Made by a program: the position numbers and the translations under genes. From Gammaproteobacteria bacterium HGW-Gammaproteobacteria-14 (GTDB lineage: Bacteria; Pseudomonadota; Gammaproteobacteria; Pseudomonadales; Alcanivoracaceae): a stretch of DNA of 20,842 nucleotides. Below the pieces are notes generated by a model. It had not been told where the DNA came from. It did no database searches and saw nothing but the letters and a program-made list of their open reading frames with translations. Shown piece after piece: positions 13,966 to 20,839 of this stretch (positions are counted from its first letter, which is position 1; every line of letters starts with the position of its first letter). The DNA is taken from contig PGZG01000007.1 of assembly GCA_002840115.1 (NCBI GenBank), positions 1-20,842 on the forward strand. The letters run 5' to 3'.

Positions 13966-14003
13966 AGCTTCAAGGTGAACAGCTTTGGAGTGAACGACGT
14001 AAC
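13966..14003 (+). promoter_or_regulatory. Tandem 15-bp repeat and possible ECF-type promoter before the Cfa-like gene
   Basis: AGCTTnnnnGTGAAC occurs twice in perfect tandem (13966-13980 and 13981-13995). From the first GTGAAC, a 17-bp spacer leads to CGTAAC (13998-14003), a geometry like that of ECF sigma promoters (GAAC at -35, CGT at -10). A further repeat, GTAACAGG, occurs at 14032-14039 and 14042-14049. The 120-bp gap has no terminator, so read-through from the photolyase operon is also possible. Confidence 0.3.
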
Positions 14004-14071
14004 GCAGCAAGCGCTAGACAGCATGTAGCACGTAACAGGCAGTAACAGGACATGATCGGACAGGGGTAAAC

Positions 14072-15304
14072 ATGCTTGACGTAGATAAACGTGTCTCAGT
14101 AGAGCGGCCTGCCATGCTGGAGCAGCAGGCGCGCCGTTTTGTGTTGGCGGCTCTCGCTAAATTTCCGATGGGACGGCTGGTGATTACCGAGCCGGATGGC
14201 AATATCGAAACCCTCGGGTCTGCAGATCCTGAAGCCAATATCACCATTCGCGATTGGCGCACCTATCGAATGATGTTAACCGGTGGTGCGCTCGGAGCGG
14301 CCGAGGCATTCATGGAAGATATGTGGCGCAGCGATGATCTGGTGGGGGTTATTCGCTACTTCGCAGCCAATGTCGAACCTATGAGAAGTGTCGAAGGGCC
14401 ATCCCGTAAATTAGCGCAACCGTTTCTGTCTGCTTTGCATGTGCTAAATCGGAATTCTGTTCAGGGATCCAAGCGCAATATTTCCGCTCACTACGACTTG
14501 GGCAATGATTTTTTCAAGCTATTTCTTGATCGTCAGATGATGTATTCCAGTGCGATTTACCCCCGCGCGGACTCCCCGCTTGATGAAGCCGCCTTACATA
14601 AACTTGATGTAGTATGCCAGAAGCTACACCTTCAACCCCATCACCACTTGTTGGAAATAGGCACTGGCTGGGGAGGTATGGCTATCCATGCCGCGCGGCA
14701 CTATGGCTGCCGGGTAACCACCACAACTATTTCTCGTGAACAATACCAGCATGCCTTGCAACGAGTGCAGGAAGAGGGGCTGGAAGATCGTATCACGGTG
14801 CTTGATCAGGATTACCGATTGCTGGACGGTCGCTATGATCGCGTCGTTTCCATTGAAATGATTGAAGCAGTAGGGCATCAGTATTTACGTGAATATTTTT
14901 CTCAGTTGGATCGGCTGCTAACGGATGATGGCTTGCTGTTACTGCAGGCCATTACGGTGCCGCATCAGCGTTATGAGTATGCCCTGAAAAGCATTGATTT
15001 TATCAAGCGCTATATTTTTCCTGGTGGTTTCCTGCCATCCCTTCAGGTGATGTGCCGTCAACTTGGTGATCATACCCGCTTGTCCCCCACAGCAGTGGAA
15101 GATATCGGTCTGGATTATGCCCGAACACTAGCGGACTGGCGTGCCCGGTTTTTGACTGCGCGGGAGCAAATTACTGCCATGGGTTTTGATCAACGGTTTC
15201 AGCGCATGTGGGACTACTACCTGTGCTATTGCGAAGGGGCGTTTCGTGAGCGCGCCATTAGTACCGTCCAGTTAGTTGCCGCTGCCCCCGGCTGGCGTCC
15301 TTGA
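14072..15304 (+). CDS. Cfa-like SAM-dependent phospholipid acyl-chain methyltransferase
   Basis: The 410-residue protein is homologous to cyclopropane fatty acid synthase (382 in E. coli), which adds a methylene from SAM to unsaturated chains of membrane phospholipids. The N-terminal domain (1-135) precedes the family core: NISAHYDLGNDFFKLFLD, the SAM motif LLEIGTGWGG (193-202), TTTTISREQ, LDQDYRLLDGRYDRVVSIEM, KRYIFPGGFLPS and YYLCYCEGAFRER. Compared from memory with E. coli Cfa, E265, I294 and Y349 match active-site E239, I268 and Y317. S160 stands in place of C139 and Q292 in place of H266. These residues hold the bicarbonate base in Cfa, so the product may differ (for example a methyl branch). 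The ATG at 14072 follows AGGGG. Its neighbours DUF1365 and the COG2907 flavoprotein support such a role. Annotation as a plain Cfa is the alternative. Confidence 0.85.
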   Translation: MLDVDKRVSVERPAMLEQQARRFVLAALAKFPMGRLVITEPDGNIETLGSADPEANITIRDWRTYRMMLTGGALGAAEAFMEDMWRSDDLVGVIRYFAANVEPMRSVEGPSRKLAQPFLSALHVLNRNSVQGSKRNISAHYDLGNDFFKLFLDRQMMYSSAIYPRADSPLDEAALHKLDVVCQKLHLQPHHHLLEIGTGWGGMAIHAARHYGCRVTTTTISREQYQHALQRVQEEGLEDRITVLDQDYRLLDGRYDRVVSIEMIEAVGHQYLREYFSQLDRLLTDDGLLLLQAITVPHQRYEYALKSIDFIKRYIFPGGFLPSLQVMCRQLGDHTRLSPTAVEDIGLDYARTLADWRARFLTAREQITAMGFDQRFQRMWDYYLCYCEGAFRERAISTVQLVAAAPGWRP

Positions 15305-15310
15305 GGGGCC

Positions 15311-15347
15311 GTTTCAGCCCTCGGATCCTGCATCAGAGGGCTGAAAC
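15311..15347 (+). terminator. Long perfect hairpin after the Cfa-like gene
   Basis: GTTTCAGCCCTC (15311-15322) pairs perfectly with GAGGGCTGAAAC (15336-15347) around a 13-base loop. This 12-bp stem starts only 7 bp after the stop codon at 15304. The T-run comes eight bases after the stem (15356-15359), so it is not a textbook intrinsic terminator. It may stabilise the mRNA 3' end or terminate partially. Confidence 0.5.
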
Positions 15348-15391
15348 CCGGTCGCTTTTATAATTTCCGCTTCCCTCCCATTCCCGCCTCG

Positions 15392-15419
15392 CTGACAATA
15401 CAGAGAACACTGATTCAAT
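15392..15419 (+). promoter_or_regulatory. Possible promoter for the SH3 protein gene
   Basis: CTGACA (15392-15397) and TTCAAT (15414-15419) lie 16 bp apart, and a TG two bases before the -10 (TGATTCAAT) makes it extended. Transcription would start near 15426, downstream of the ATG at 15424, supporting the later start at 15451. A perfect TATAAT at 15359-15364 has no matching -35 element. Confidence 0.3.
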
Positions 15420-15450
15420 CAGGATGGAACTCAATTCAGGACGACACTCA

Positions 15451-15942
15451 ATGCGGACCCTGTTGCTGGCTCTCGGACTTTGTTTCATGGCGACCATCGT
15501 GGCAGCCTCGGAAGGCGGCACATTGATTGCCAATACTCCCCTGTACGATCGACCCAATGGTGAAGTGAAAGGCAGTTTGCTGGCTAATACGCTGGTGGAG
15601 GTGGGTGAGCGGCAGGGTGGCTGGTATGCCGTTTCCGCATCTGGTGGGCGTCAGGGCTGGGTTCGTATCGGTAGCGTTCGTCTTGCCGGGGAGGCGGAGT
15701 CCGAATCAATGCTTTCCGGGTTTCTCTCTTGGCTGAACCAGCCTCGCTCGTCAGCCACGGGCAACAGCACAACGGCAGGTATTCGCGGTCTGGACGCAGG
15801 TGATATTAATGCCGCCGCTGCAAACTATGATGCGGTTGAGCGTATGGAGCGTTGGCGTGTAACACCGGCGGCTGCGCGTCGCCATGCCGAGATGTTGCCG
15901 CTACGGGAAAGGTCGGTACCTCCATTGGCCGACCGGAAATAA
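15451..15942 (+). CDS. Secreted SH3 domain protein of unknown function
   Basis: With the start at 15451 the product has 163 residues: a signal peptide (MRTLLLALGLCFMATIVAAS) and a bacterial SH3 domain (about 22-78). The domain is recognised from TLIANTPLYDRPNGEVKGSL, the GGWYAV turn and GRQGWVRIGSVRL. A low-complexity linker (about 80-108) leads to a C-terminal motif with GIRGLDAGDINAAAANYD and an Arg-rich tail. An ATG at 15424 is in frame but has no spaced ribosome site; 15451 follows AGGA by nine bases and places the signal peptide at the N-terminus. SH3b domains often bind cell-wall peptides. It lies 12 bp before an M48 metalloprotease lipoprotein, so the two probably act together in the periplasm (inference). 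The function is otherwise unknown. Confidence 0.75.
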   Translation: MRTLLLALGLCFMATIVAASEGGTLIANTPLYDRPNGEVKGSLLANTLVEVGERQGGWYAVSASGGRQGWVRIGSVRLAGEAESESMLSGFLSWLNQPRSSATGNSTTAGIRGLDAGDINAAAANYDAVERMERWRVTPAAARRHAEMLPLRERSVPPLADRK

Positions 15943-15954
15943 GGGGGCGTGCGC

Positions 15955-16791
15955 ATGCGTAATAGCGTCATTATTCTGTTGTTCACATTGTCTCTGTCGG
16001 CTTGCAACACATTTGATCTTGAACAGCTGGGCACTGTTAGCACGACGCTGCAGCGGGCCTTCGTGCCGGCGACAGCATCGGAGGAGCAAGAGATCGGCCG
16101 GGAGGCAGCGGCGATTCTATTGGGCGCAGCCCCTTTGCTGGATAACCCGAAAATTCAGGCATACGTTAATCGGGTGGGCCTTTGGATCGCCTTGCAGAGT
16201 GAGCGCCCGGATATTCCCTGGCGATTTGCAGTGCTGGATGACCCGGATATCAATGCGTTTGCGGCGCCTGGGGGCTATATTTTTATTACTACCGGACTGT
16301 TATTGCGTTTGCAGAATGAAGCAGAGCTTGCCGGTGTATTGGCCCATGAGATTGCCCATGTGATTGCGAGTCATCATCTTGATGCCATTCGTAAAGAAGC
16401 GCGTTTGTCGCTGGCGGGAATGGCTGCCGGGGCGGCATTGCGAGAAAAGGGCCAAGACCCGGAGCAACTTAAGGCTCTGGCTGGCGGAGCCAGGCTTATT
16501 TATAGCCGGGGATTGGAGCGGAGCGATGAGTATGAAGCTGACCGGCTCGGTGTGGTACTGGCCGCCAAGGCGGGTTATGACCCCTATGGCCTGGTCTCCG
16601 TATTACAGGCGCTGGAGCGAATGAATCCGCAAGCGTCGGAGCTCGGGTTGTTGATGAAAACGCACCCCCGCCCACAGGACCGTATAGCCCGCCTTGACCG
16701 AAGTATGCGGGGCCCGCTGGACGGAATGTCTGGATTTCAGCTTGGGGAGGCGCGTTTTCGTCAACAGCTGAGCGAACTGGTCGGCCCCTGA
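15955..16791 (+). CDS. M48 family metalloprotease lipoprotein
   Basis: The 278-residue protein is a periplasmic zinc protease of the M48 family, resembling E. coli LoiP. A lipoprotein signal ends in lipobox LSAC, lipidated at C17. The zinc site is H131-EIA-H135 in VLAHEIAHVIASHH and the ExxxD motif E192/D196 in SDEYEADRLG, with H237 in MKTHPRP near the active site. The segment INAFAAPGGYIFITTGLL before the metal site is characteristic of the BepA/LoiP branch. The ATG at 15955 follows AAGGGGG with a spacing of seven; a GTG at 15949 is too close to that site. The ribosome site overlaps the stop of the SH3 gene. Asparagine at +2 after the lipidated cysteine does not suggest inner membrane retention. 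A role in degrading misfolded envelope proteins is inferred. Partial redundancy with the M48 protein encoded at 17965 is possible. Confidence 0.9.
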   Translation: MRNSVIILLFTLSLSACNTFDLEQLGTVSTTLQRAFVPATASEEQEIGREAAAILLGAAPLLDNPKIQAYVNRVGLWIALQSERPDIPWRFAVLDDPDINAFAAPGGYIFITTGLLLRLQNEAELAGVLAHEIAHVIASHHLDAIRKEARLSLAGMAAGAALREKGQDPEQLKALAGGARLIYSRGLERSDEYEADRLGVVLAAKAGYDPYGLVSVLQALERMNPQASELGLLMKTHPRPQDRIARLDRSMRGPLDGMSGFQLGEARFRQQLSELVGP

Positions 16792-16818
16792 GGTGGCGCT
16801 CCATGTTAGTATTTGCAC

Positions 16819-16861
16819 CCCGCGAGAGTCTGACAGCGGGTCAGGCAAGATACCCTATGAT
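16819..16861 (+). promoter_or_regulatory. nadA upstream region, weak promoter candidates
   Basis: The 102-bp gap before nadA has a small hairpin, CCCGC (16819-16823) with GCGGG (16836-16840). CTGACA (16830-16835) and TATGAT (16856-16861) resemble -35 and -10 elements but have a 20-bp spacer. A promoter is expected somewhere here; this one is uncertain. Confidence 0.25.
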
Positions 16862-16893
16862 CGGCAGGAAGCCGCTTGATTCCAGGCAAGAGA

Positions 16894-17943
16894 ATGACTG
16901 CAGAAGCCATTGAACTGGTACGCCAACACCTTGACCGCGCTATCGCGGCGGATATTCCCGATGAGCAGCGGCGCCTGTCCTTGCGGGGCCGAATTGGGGA
17001 GTTGCTAAAAGCCCGTAATGCGGTGTTGGTCGCGCATTACTACACAGACCCTGAAATTCAATCGCTGGCCGAAGAAACCGGTGGTTGCGTTTCTGACTCT
17101 CTGGAAATGGCCCGGTTTGGCAAGGACAGCAGCGCTGAAACACTGGTGGTTGCCGGCGTCCGGTTTATGGGAGAAACGGCAAAAATTTTAAGCCCGGAGA
17201 AACGGGTGTTGATGCCGACACTGGAGGCGACCTGTTCACTGGATATCGGTTGCCCGGTGGAAGAGTTCTCGGCGTTTTGTGATCAGCACCCCGATCGTAC
17301 CGTCGTTGTTTATGCCAATACGTCTGCGGCAGTGAAAGCGCGTGCCGATTGGGTCGTGACTTCCAGTATTGCTGTGGAGCTTATTGAACATCTGGATCGT
17401 CAGGGAGAAAAAATCCTGTGGGCGCCGGACCAGCATCTGGGGCATTACGTGCAGCAGAAAACCGGTGCTGATGTGTTGTGCTGGGACGGAGCCTGTATTG
17501 TCCATGAAGAGTTCAAATCCAGAGCATTGCTGGATATGAAAGCAGCCCATCCACAGGCAGCTATTCTGGTGCACCCGGAGTCGCCGGCGGCGGTGGTGGC
17601 CGTGGCGGATGTGGTGGGCTCAACCTCGCAGTTGATTCGTGCTGCGGTAGAGATGCCGAACAGTTCGTTTATTGTTGCAACGGATCGTGGCATTTTTTAC
17701 AAGATGCGGCAGTTGGCGCCGGGTAAAACGTTTATGGAAGCGCCTACGGCGGGCAGCGGCGCCGCCTGTCGTAGTTGTGCCCACTGCCCCTGGATGGCCA
17801 TGAACGGGCTTGAAAACCTGTGTCAGGTGCTGGAAGACGATGATGGTGCGGGTCAGGAAATAAAGGTGGACCCGGAGCTGGGTCGTCGCGCCATGGTGCC
17901 GCTGGAAAGGATGCTGGCTTTTAGCCGGTCGCTTAAACCCTGA
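16894..17943 (+). CDS. nadA: Quinolinate synthase A
   Basis: NadA condenses iminoaspartate with dihydroxyacetone phosphate to quinolinate in de novo NAD synthesis, using a [4Fe-4S] cluster. The 349-residue protein (347 in E. coli) retains the three cluster ligands: C114 in EATCSLDIGC, C201 in WDGACIVHEEF and C298 in CRSCAHCPWMAMNGL. Each is offset by one from E. coli C113, C200 and C297. Substrate motifs NAVLVAHYYTDPEIQ, SDSLEMAR, GVRFMGETAKIL and VVVYANTSAAVKA are intact. The ATG at 16894 follows AGGCAAGAG; a TTG at 16876 would add six residues without support. No nadB or nadC lies nearby. The gene converges on bepA with a gap of 21 bp and no obvious terminator in between. Confidence 0.97.
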   Translation: MTAEAIELVRQHLDRAIAADIPDEQRRLSLRGRIGELLKARNAVLVAHYYTDPEIQSLAEETGGCVSDSLEMARFGKDSSAETLVVAGVRFMGETAKILSPEKRVLMPTLEATCSLDIGCPVEEFSAFCDQHPDRTVVVYANTSAAVKARADWVVTSSIAVELIEHLDRQGEKILWAPDQHLGHYVQQKTGADVLCWDGACIVHEEFKSRALLDMKAAHPQAAILVHPESPAAVVAVADVVGSTSQLIRAAVEMPNSSFIVATDRGIFYKMRQLAPGKTFMEAPTAGSGAACRSCAHCPWMAMNGLENLCQVLEDDDGAGQEIKVDPELGRRAMVPLERMLAFSRSLKP

Positions 17944-17964
17944 TTGCCGAAGCGTCTCTGTGCG

Positions 17965-19458
17965 TCAGAAGCGTTCTTTGGACTCCGCGTCCATTTCCCG
18001 CACCCGTGCCTTGATTCTGCTATGCAGAGGAAAGTTTTCCTTGCTGTGGTTCAGGGCATAGCCTAATTGTTCTTTGCCTCGATCGTCTCGACCACTCAGG
18101 AAAAGCACTTCGCCGCGGGCCATATGTGCCAGAGCCAATTGATTATTGTGGCCCCAGGCATCTGCGGCAAGACGCCATAGCGCTACGTCCTGAGGTCTCT
18201 GGCGCAGTAGTGGTGTTAGTAATTCGCTAGCTTCTGCGTGCTGACCAGCGCGAATTTTATTGTTAGCCAGCATAACGGAAATGGCGTAATTCCCCGGCAT
18301 CAATCTGGAGAGTTCGGTGAGCTGTATGATGGCTTCATCGTACCGTTGCTGGTGCTGGGCAAGCTCGGCGTCAACGATGCGATACCAGAGTTGATCGGGG
18401 AATCGTTGTCGCAGACGGTCAATAGTCAGGCCAGCGAGGGGGTAGTCTTTGGCTCGTATTGCAGAAATAGCCAGACCATAACCTGCTGCCTGTTGTTGCA
18501 GGCTGTTGCCATCGCGGTACTGGCTTCGAAAATGGGCCATAGCTTGTTGCGGGTCACTAAAATAGCCCGCCATGAGTCGTGCTCTAACCAAGTGGAAAAC
18601 GGCGGATTCCGTTGCGTTACCTGCGGGCAGTGCGCTGGCTCTGGCTCGGCTGTCGGCGATGCGTTCTTCGGTGATTGGGTGGGTTGACAGGAATTCCAGC
18701 GGTCGACCCGCAAATTGACGGTTACGTTGCAGGCGTTCGAAAAAGCGGGGCATTGCCTGCGGGTCCATCCCGGCATTGACCAGAGTCTGCATGCCGACAC
18801 GGTCAGCCTCCCGCTCATGATGGCGGGAATAGGCAAGCTGCTGTTGTATAACGGCAGCCTGGCTGGCCATTAACCCCGCCATTCCTGCGTCGCCGTCCCC
18901 GGCAATCGCTACCGCAATACTGGCTAGCATTGCCGCCAGCATCGCCCGATTCAGCCGTTGACTGTCAGCGTAGCGACGTACGAAATGGCGCTGGCTAATA
19001 TGGGCAATCTCATGGGCGATGACGGCGGCGACTTCGTCCTCCTGATGCGCATTGGTAATCAGGCCCGCGTTCATGCCGACAACACCACCGGGAACTGCAA
19101 ATGCGTTGATATCAGGGCTGTTGATCACCACGATCGCCAGATCCGGTGCTTTCAGGTCACTGTGAGAGGCCAGTCGGTAGACCAGATGTTCCACATACTC
19201 CTGCACCAGCGGATCGTCCAGCACCGGAACCTGAGCCCGCAACTGGCGCAACCAGGCTCGACCCATGCGGTACTCTTGATCTGGGCTGATCAGGCCGCCG
19301 GCGGGGTCGCCGAGCTCCGGCAAGGGGGCAACCTCCGCCGCCCGCAGGGTTGCAGGGGAAAGAGCCAATAGCAACAGAATCAGAATAGCCGGCAACGTTT
19401 TTCTCTCGTTAGTGTCTCTTGTCACTGTTATGCGAGCGGTCCTGCTACGGTGCTCCAT
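17965..19458 (-). CDS. bepA: BepA-like M48 metalloprotease with TPR domain
   Basis: BepA is a periplasmic chaperone/protease that assists LptD and Bam-dependent outer membrane protein assembly and degrades stalled LptD. The 497-residue precursor (487 in E. coli) has a signal helix (about residues 21-40, ending ATLRA before A41). The M48 domain has zinc ligands H149-EIA-H153 and E215 in HEREADRVG, and H260 in LSTHPITEERI, matching the inhibitory His246 of E. coli BepA. The upstream INAFAVPGGVVGMNAGLI segment is typical. A TPR domain fills about residues 283-497. The N-region before the signal helix is unusually long (20 residues, Arg-rich), so the true start may be a later GTG (codon 12); no start has a clear ribosome site. 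It diverges from the TusA-like gene, 41 bp apart. Confidence 0.92.
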   Translation of the reverse strand: MEHRSRTARITVTRDTNERKTLPAILILLLLALSPATLRAAEVAPLPELGDPAGGLISPDQEYRMGRAWLRQLRAQVPVLDDPLVQEYVEHLVYRLASHSDLKAPDLAIVVINSPDINAFAVPGGVVGMNAGLITNAHQEDEVAAVIAHEIAHISQRHFVRRYADSQRLNRAMLAAMLASIAVAIAGDGDAGMAGLMASQAAVIQQQLAYSRHHEREADRVGMQTLVNAGMDPQAMPRFFERLQRNRQFAGRPLEFLSTHPITEERIADSRARASALPAGNATESAVFHLVRARLMAGYFSDPQQAMAHFRSQYRDGNSLQQQAAGYGLAISAIRAKDYPLAGLTIDRLRQRFPDQLWYRIVDAELAQHQQRYDEAIIQLTELSRLMPGNYAISVMLANNKIRAGQHAEASELLTPLLRQRPQDVALWRLAADAWGHNNQLALAHMARGEVLFLSGRDDRGKEQLGYALNHSKENFPLHSRIKARVREMDAESKERF

Positions 19459-19499
19459 CAGTTTATCAGTATGATGTCGTGTTCTGGTAAGATTCGGCC
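19459..19499. promoter_or_regulatory. Short divergent promoter region between bepA and the TusA-like gene
   Basis: Only 41 bp separate two divergent start codons, so promoters must overlap each other or the coding ends. On the plus strand TGGTAAGAT (19485-19493) resembles an extended -10 element and would place the start of transcription at about the ATG at 19500. No Shine-Dalgarno sequence precedes either gene. A leaderless tusA-like mRNA is possible. Confidence 0.35.
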
Positions 19500-19769
19500 A
19501 TGTCGTCGATATCTTATTCTGATTGCTCTGCTGATGCTCCGCTGGTGTTGGACCTGCGTGAGCTCCGCTGCCCTATGCCTTTGTTGAAGACGCGGCAACA
19601 GCTTCGTCAGCTATCTCCGGGGCAGCGGCTAAAGGTGCTGGCGTCTGATCCGGGTTCCGCTCGGGACATCCCGGCATGGTTGAGACACACAGGACATCAG
19701 CTGGTTCAATCGACCCAGCAATCGGACGTTTTTGAATTCTTGATTTTGGTGCAGGAAGAAAAGAAATGA
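19500..19769 (+). CDS. TusA/SirA family sulfur carrier protein
   Basis: The 89-residue protein belongs to the TusA/SirA/YedF family of small sulfur carriers that hold a persulfide on a conserved cysteine. C24 lies in the diagnostic DLRELRCPMPLLKTRQQL (CPxP) motif. The C-terminal part, LKVLASDPGSARDIPAWL...GHQL, also fits. Family members feed sulfur into tRNA thiolation, molybdenum cofactor or redox proteins. From memory, the P. aeruginosa protein at this same locus (PA1006) has been linked to molybdenum homeostasis and nitrate respiration, so that is the likelier role than that of classical TusA. The start ATG at 19500 lacks a Shine-Dalgarno sequence. The stop overlaps the next gene by 4 bp (ATGA at 19766-19769). 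Confidence 0.9.
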   Translation: MSSISYSDCSADAPLVLDLRELRCPMPLLKTRQQLRQLSPGQRLKVLASDPGSARDIPAWLRHTGHQLVQSTQQSDVFEFLILVQEEKK

Positions 19770-20839
19770 TGGACGTTTTACGTAGCTTGTTTCGTCGCTA
19801 CTTTTCCGATGAGCAGGCCGTTTATCTGTTTCTGGTGCTGGCGGGTGGGCTGCTGGTCATTCTGCTGTTCGGTAAAATGCTGGCGCCGGTATTGGCGGCG
19901 CTGGTTATTGCTTATTTGATGCAGGGGTTAATTAGCAGCTTGCAGCAAAGAGGAGTGGGGGGAGTCTGGGCTTTCTCTTGCGTGTATTTGTTGTTTCTCT
20001 CGTTATTACTGGTATCGCTGGTTCTGTTGCTTCCCATGGTCTGGAAGCAGACCCTTGCGCTGGTTCAGGTGCAGCTGCCGAATTTGCTGGCAAGTACCGA
20101 GGCATGGCTAAGACAGCTGCCCTCGCAGTACCCGGATGTCATTACACCTGCTCAAGTTGAGCAACTGGTTGCCGGGCTGCGTAATGAGCTGGCGGATTTC
20201 GGTCATAGCGTTGTGACGTTGTCGCTAGGTTTGATTCCTGGAGTCCTCGATGTAATGATTTTTCTGGTGTTGTTGCCGTTACTGGTGTTCTTTTTCCTCA
20301 AGGATAAAAAACTACTGCAGGAGGGCATGACTAAGTTCTTGCCCGCCCGGCGACATGTGCTTGCCGGTGTTTGGCAGGAAATGGATGGGCAGATCGCTAA
20401 CTATATTCGTGGTAAAGCATTGGAAATCGTTATCGTTGGGGTGACCACCTATATTGTGTTCGCCCTGATGGGGGTGAAGTACTCCTTGCTGCTGGCGGTG
20501 TTTGTCGGCCTTTCCGTGGTGGTGCCTTATGTTGGCGCCACAGTAGTAACACTGCCAGTCATGGCTGTGGCTTGGGTGCAGTTCGGTTGGGGTGGTGAGT
20601 TTGCCATGGTAATGCTTGCCTATGGCCTGATTCAGTTTGTCGATGGCAATATCCTGGTGCCCCTGTTGTTTTCGGAGGCGGTTAACCTTCATCCGGTGGT
20701 GATTATTACTGCGATTCTTTTTTTCGGCGGGCTTTGGGGTTTTTGGGGGGTGTTTTTCGCCATTCCCCTGGCAACCCTTATCAAGGCGGTAATACGAGCC
20801 TGGCCTAATGAGGAGGTTGTTTTACCAGGTAGCCCGTAG
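19766..20839 (+). CDS. AI-2E/PerM family membrane protein
   Basis: The 357-residue protein is a polytopic inner membrane protein of the AI-2 exporter-like (PerM/YtvI) family. Hydrophobic helices include residues about 17-55 (two), 65-90, the pair around 150-178 (PGVLDVMIFLVLLPLLVFFFLKD), and several between 215 and 345 (such as ALEIVIVGVTTYIVFALMGV and ILFFGGLWGFWGVFFAIPLA). The loop at about 95-150 is soluble. The family's conserved GLWGFWGVFFAIPLA-type ending is present. Functions differ within the family (autoinducer export, sodium/proton exchange, permease-like) and cannot be told from sequence. The ATG at 19766 follows AGGAAG by six bases and overlaps the TusA-like stop, so the pair is coupled; the functional link is unknown. 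The stop lies 3 bp before the window end. Confidence 0.88.
   Translation: MMDVLRSLFRRYFSDEQAVYLFLVLAGGLLVILLFGKMLAPVLAALVIAYLMQGLISSLQQRGVGGVWAFSCVYLLFLSLLLVSLVLLLPMVWKQTLALVQVQLPNLLASTEAWLRQLPSQYPDVITPAQVEQLVAGLRNELADFGHSVVTLSLGLIPGVLDVMIFLVLLPLLVFFFLKDKKLLQEGMTKFLPARRHVLAGVWQEMDGQIANYIRGKALEIVIVGVTTYIVFALMGVKYSLLLAVFVGLSVVVPYVGATVVTLPVMAVAWVQFGWGGEFAMVMLAYGLIQFVDGNILVPLLFSEAVNLHPVVIITAILFFGGLWGFWGVFFAIPLATLIKAVIRAWPNEEVVLPGSP

Noticed and set aside
17944..17964. Bidirectional terminator between nadA and bepA
   Set aside because: The 21-bp convergent gap has no convincing stem-loop with a T-run on either strand.
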